Shown: positions 54,075 to 54,899 of the stretch, piece after piece | How the letters are laid out: each line of letters begins with the position of its first letter | Numbering within the stretch: the first letter of the stretch is position 1 | Assembly (NCBI GenBank): GCA_027858745.1 | Contig: JAQICB010000144.1 | Location: forward strand, 1-54,899 | Direction: 5' to 3' | DNA length: 54,899 nt | Source: Bacteroidales bacterium | GTDB lineage: Bacteria > Bacteroidota > Bacteroidia > Bacteroidales > UBA1715 | Position numbers and translations under genes: made by a program | Notes under the pieces: model-generated | The model's database searches: none | What the model was told of the DNA's origin: nothing | Seen by the model: only the letters and a program-made list of their open reading frames with translations

Positions 54075-54899
54075 TTAATCGTGATTTAGCAGAGCATGAA
54101 TGTTGGAGTATTCGGGTTTATTGAGAATTGCAATTGCGTTGCCTTTATACTTTTTGTATATAAATTGATGTTTCGAAAGTAACGATGCGGTTTGTTCTGC
54201 TTCCTCTTCTGAAAAATGGAAATGCTCAAAAATAATACACGAAGGAATTAATTGAGCACTTAAGAACATGTTGAGAATATGATAATCAAACCCCTCGGTG
54301 TCTATCATTAAAAGGTCAATATGTTCAATATTGTATTTTGAAATAATTGTGGACGGATTGATAACCGCAACATTTTCGGTAGTGATATATTCTTCTTGTG
54401 TTGCCGGTAGGGGGATACCATATTTTTTTGCACGTCGGTCAATACTTCCGTCTCTTACCATTTTTATGAGATTGTCTTTGTCGAAAGTTGCTAAACCTGT
54501 AGCCCATCTGTCGTCACAAAAACTTATTTTGTAGAGTGGCATGTTCCCCTTTTCGTATCCCACCGCTGCATTAATAGTATAAATGCGTTTGTTTTGTTTG
54601 TGTAGAGGATATAAATATCGTTCGTATGTATATTTTTGAGGTTCTACGAGTACGCCTTGCCAATTGTCCCGTATAATGAATTTACAAATAGGGTCATTAT
54701 TAAATCCATCATTAGCACCAACCTGAACAACAGTCAGATTGGATGTTTGTTTCGAGAATACATCTATTATTTTATCAATACTTTGTGATTTTGGGCGGTA
54801 TATGTTTTTGTATATGAGTTTAACCCAACTTGAAAATTTTTGTCTGCAATTCGGAATAATAAAAAAAAACCGAATGTGTATGCATCTGTATGTGAGGGA
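54075..54899 (-). CDS. FkbM family methyltransferase (5' end beyond window)
   Basis: The frame is open from the stop at 54075 to the right edge, 274 residues, with no Met codon upstream of residue position 54563, so the start lies past 54899. Reading on the minus strand, VVQVGANDGFNNDP (about 54730-54690) is the SAM-binding motif I; GVLVEPQ carries the motif II acid, and IDLLMIDTEGFDYHIL the motif III/IV region. A C-terminal IIFEHFHFSEEEAEQTASLL helix completes it. FkbM enzymes O-methylate sugars or polyketides; next to glycosyltransferases it may methylate a glycan. Confidence 0.85.
   Translation of the reverse strand, partial: SLTYRCIHIRFFFIIPNCRQKFSSWVKLIYKNIYRPKSQSIDKIIDVFSKQTSNLTVVQVGANDGFNNDPICKFIIRDNWQGVLVEPQKYTYERYLYPLHKQNKRIYTINAAVGYEKGNMPLYKISFCDDRWATGLATFDKDNLIKMVRDGSIDRRAKKYGIPLPATQEEYITTENVAVINPSTIISKYNIEHIDLLMIDTEGFDYHILNMFLSAQLIPSCIIFEHFHFSEEEAEQTASLLSKHQFIYKKYKGNAIAILNKPEYSNIHALLNHD

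Noticed and set aside
1-54899. CRISPR arrays, prophage, toxin-antitoxin or restriction systems
   Set aside because: No regularly spaced repeats and no recognisable genes for these systems in the window.

Overview
This window looks like an ordinary chromosomal segment of a low-GC member of the Bacteroidota, most likely a Bacteroidales or Marinilabiliales relative. The grounds are type III glutamine synthetase, GTP-dependent PEP carboxykinase, DUF4270 and DUF3109 proteins, a secreted CAP protein with a type IX secretion C-terminal sorting domain, MotA/TolQ/ExbB plus paired ExbD genes, promoters of the TAnnTTTG (-7) type, and an almost complete lack of Shine-Dalgarno sequences. I see no prophage, CRISPR array, transposase or complete insertion sequence.

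Layout. Positions 1-360 hold a cluster of three short palindromes with no gene. Then come dapF (+) and, convergent to it, pckA (-). From 12.8 kb down to 3.6 kb runs a long minus-strand block: a GT5-like protein, a DUF4270 lipoprotein, glmS, a GT9 heptosyltransferase-like gene, waaA, a DUF3109 gene and glnN. A divergent intergenic region separates it from the plus-strand run panC-panD-flippase-like-rfaE2-lipoprotein-radA, two tandem tonB genes and frr. priA, a HAD-like hydrolase and recQ lie on the minus strand at 19.8-24.9 kb. From 25.1 kb a plus-strand operon goes kdsD-U32 peptidase-GT-C-like-GT4-Wzx, convergent to a beta-propeller glycosidase-like lipoprotein.

The middle part holds a small Shine-Dalgarno-led unknown gene, a YkgJ-type gene, tRNA-Ser(GGA), and an exbB-unknown membrane protein-exbD-exbD operon ended by a strong terminator. 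The minus strand from 36.4 to 49.9 kb carries a MATE transporter, a MerR regulator, mutS2, an OmpA-like protein, an amidotransferase-like periplasmic protein, dnaB, an acidic unknown, a CAP/T9SS protein, phosphofructokinase and two glycosyltransferases. The last 5 kb carry the SRP RNA, a Sua5/YrdC gene, two unrelated small lipoproteins, purine nucleoside phosphorylase, a GT25 glycosyltransferase and the 3' part of an FkbM methyltransferase that runs off the right edge.

Functional themes. Envelope building dominates: glmS (amino sugar), kdsD, waaA, rfaE2 and the GT9 gene (Kdo/heptose core of LPS), and two sugar-polymer or glycoconjugate clusters. TonB/ExbBD components make the energy-transducing system for outer-membrane uptake, although tonB and exb lie 15 kb apart. 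Replication and repair genes (priA, recQ, radA, mutS2, dnaB) are scattered among them.

No convincing wholly new multi-gene system is visible. The best leads are a GT5-family protein that has lost its substrate-binding motif, a cysteine-rich membrane protein built into the exb operon, a periplasmic amidotransferase-fold protein next to dnaB, a dispersed 26-bp repeat, and a structured panC leader.
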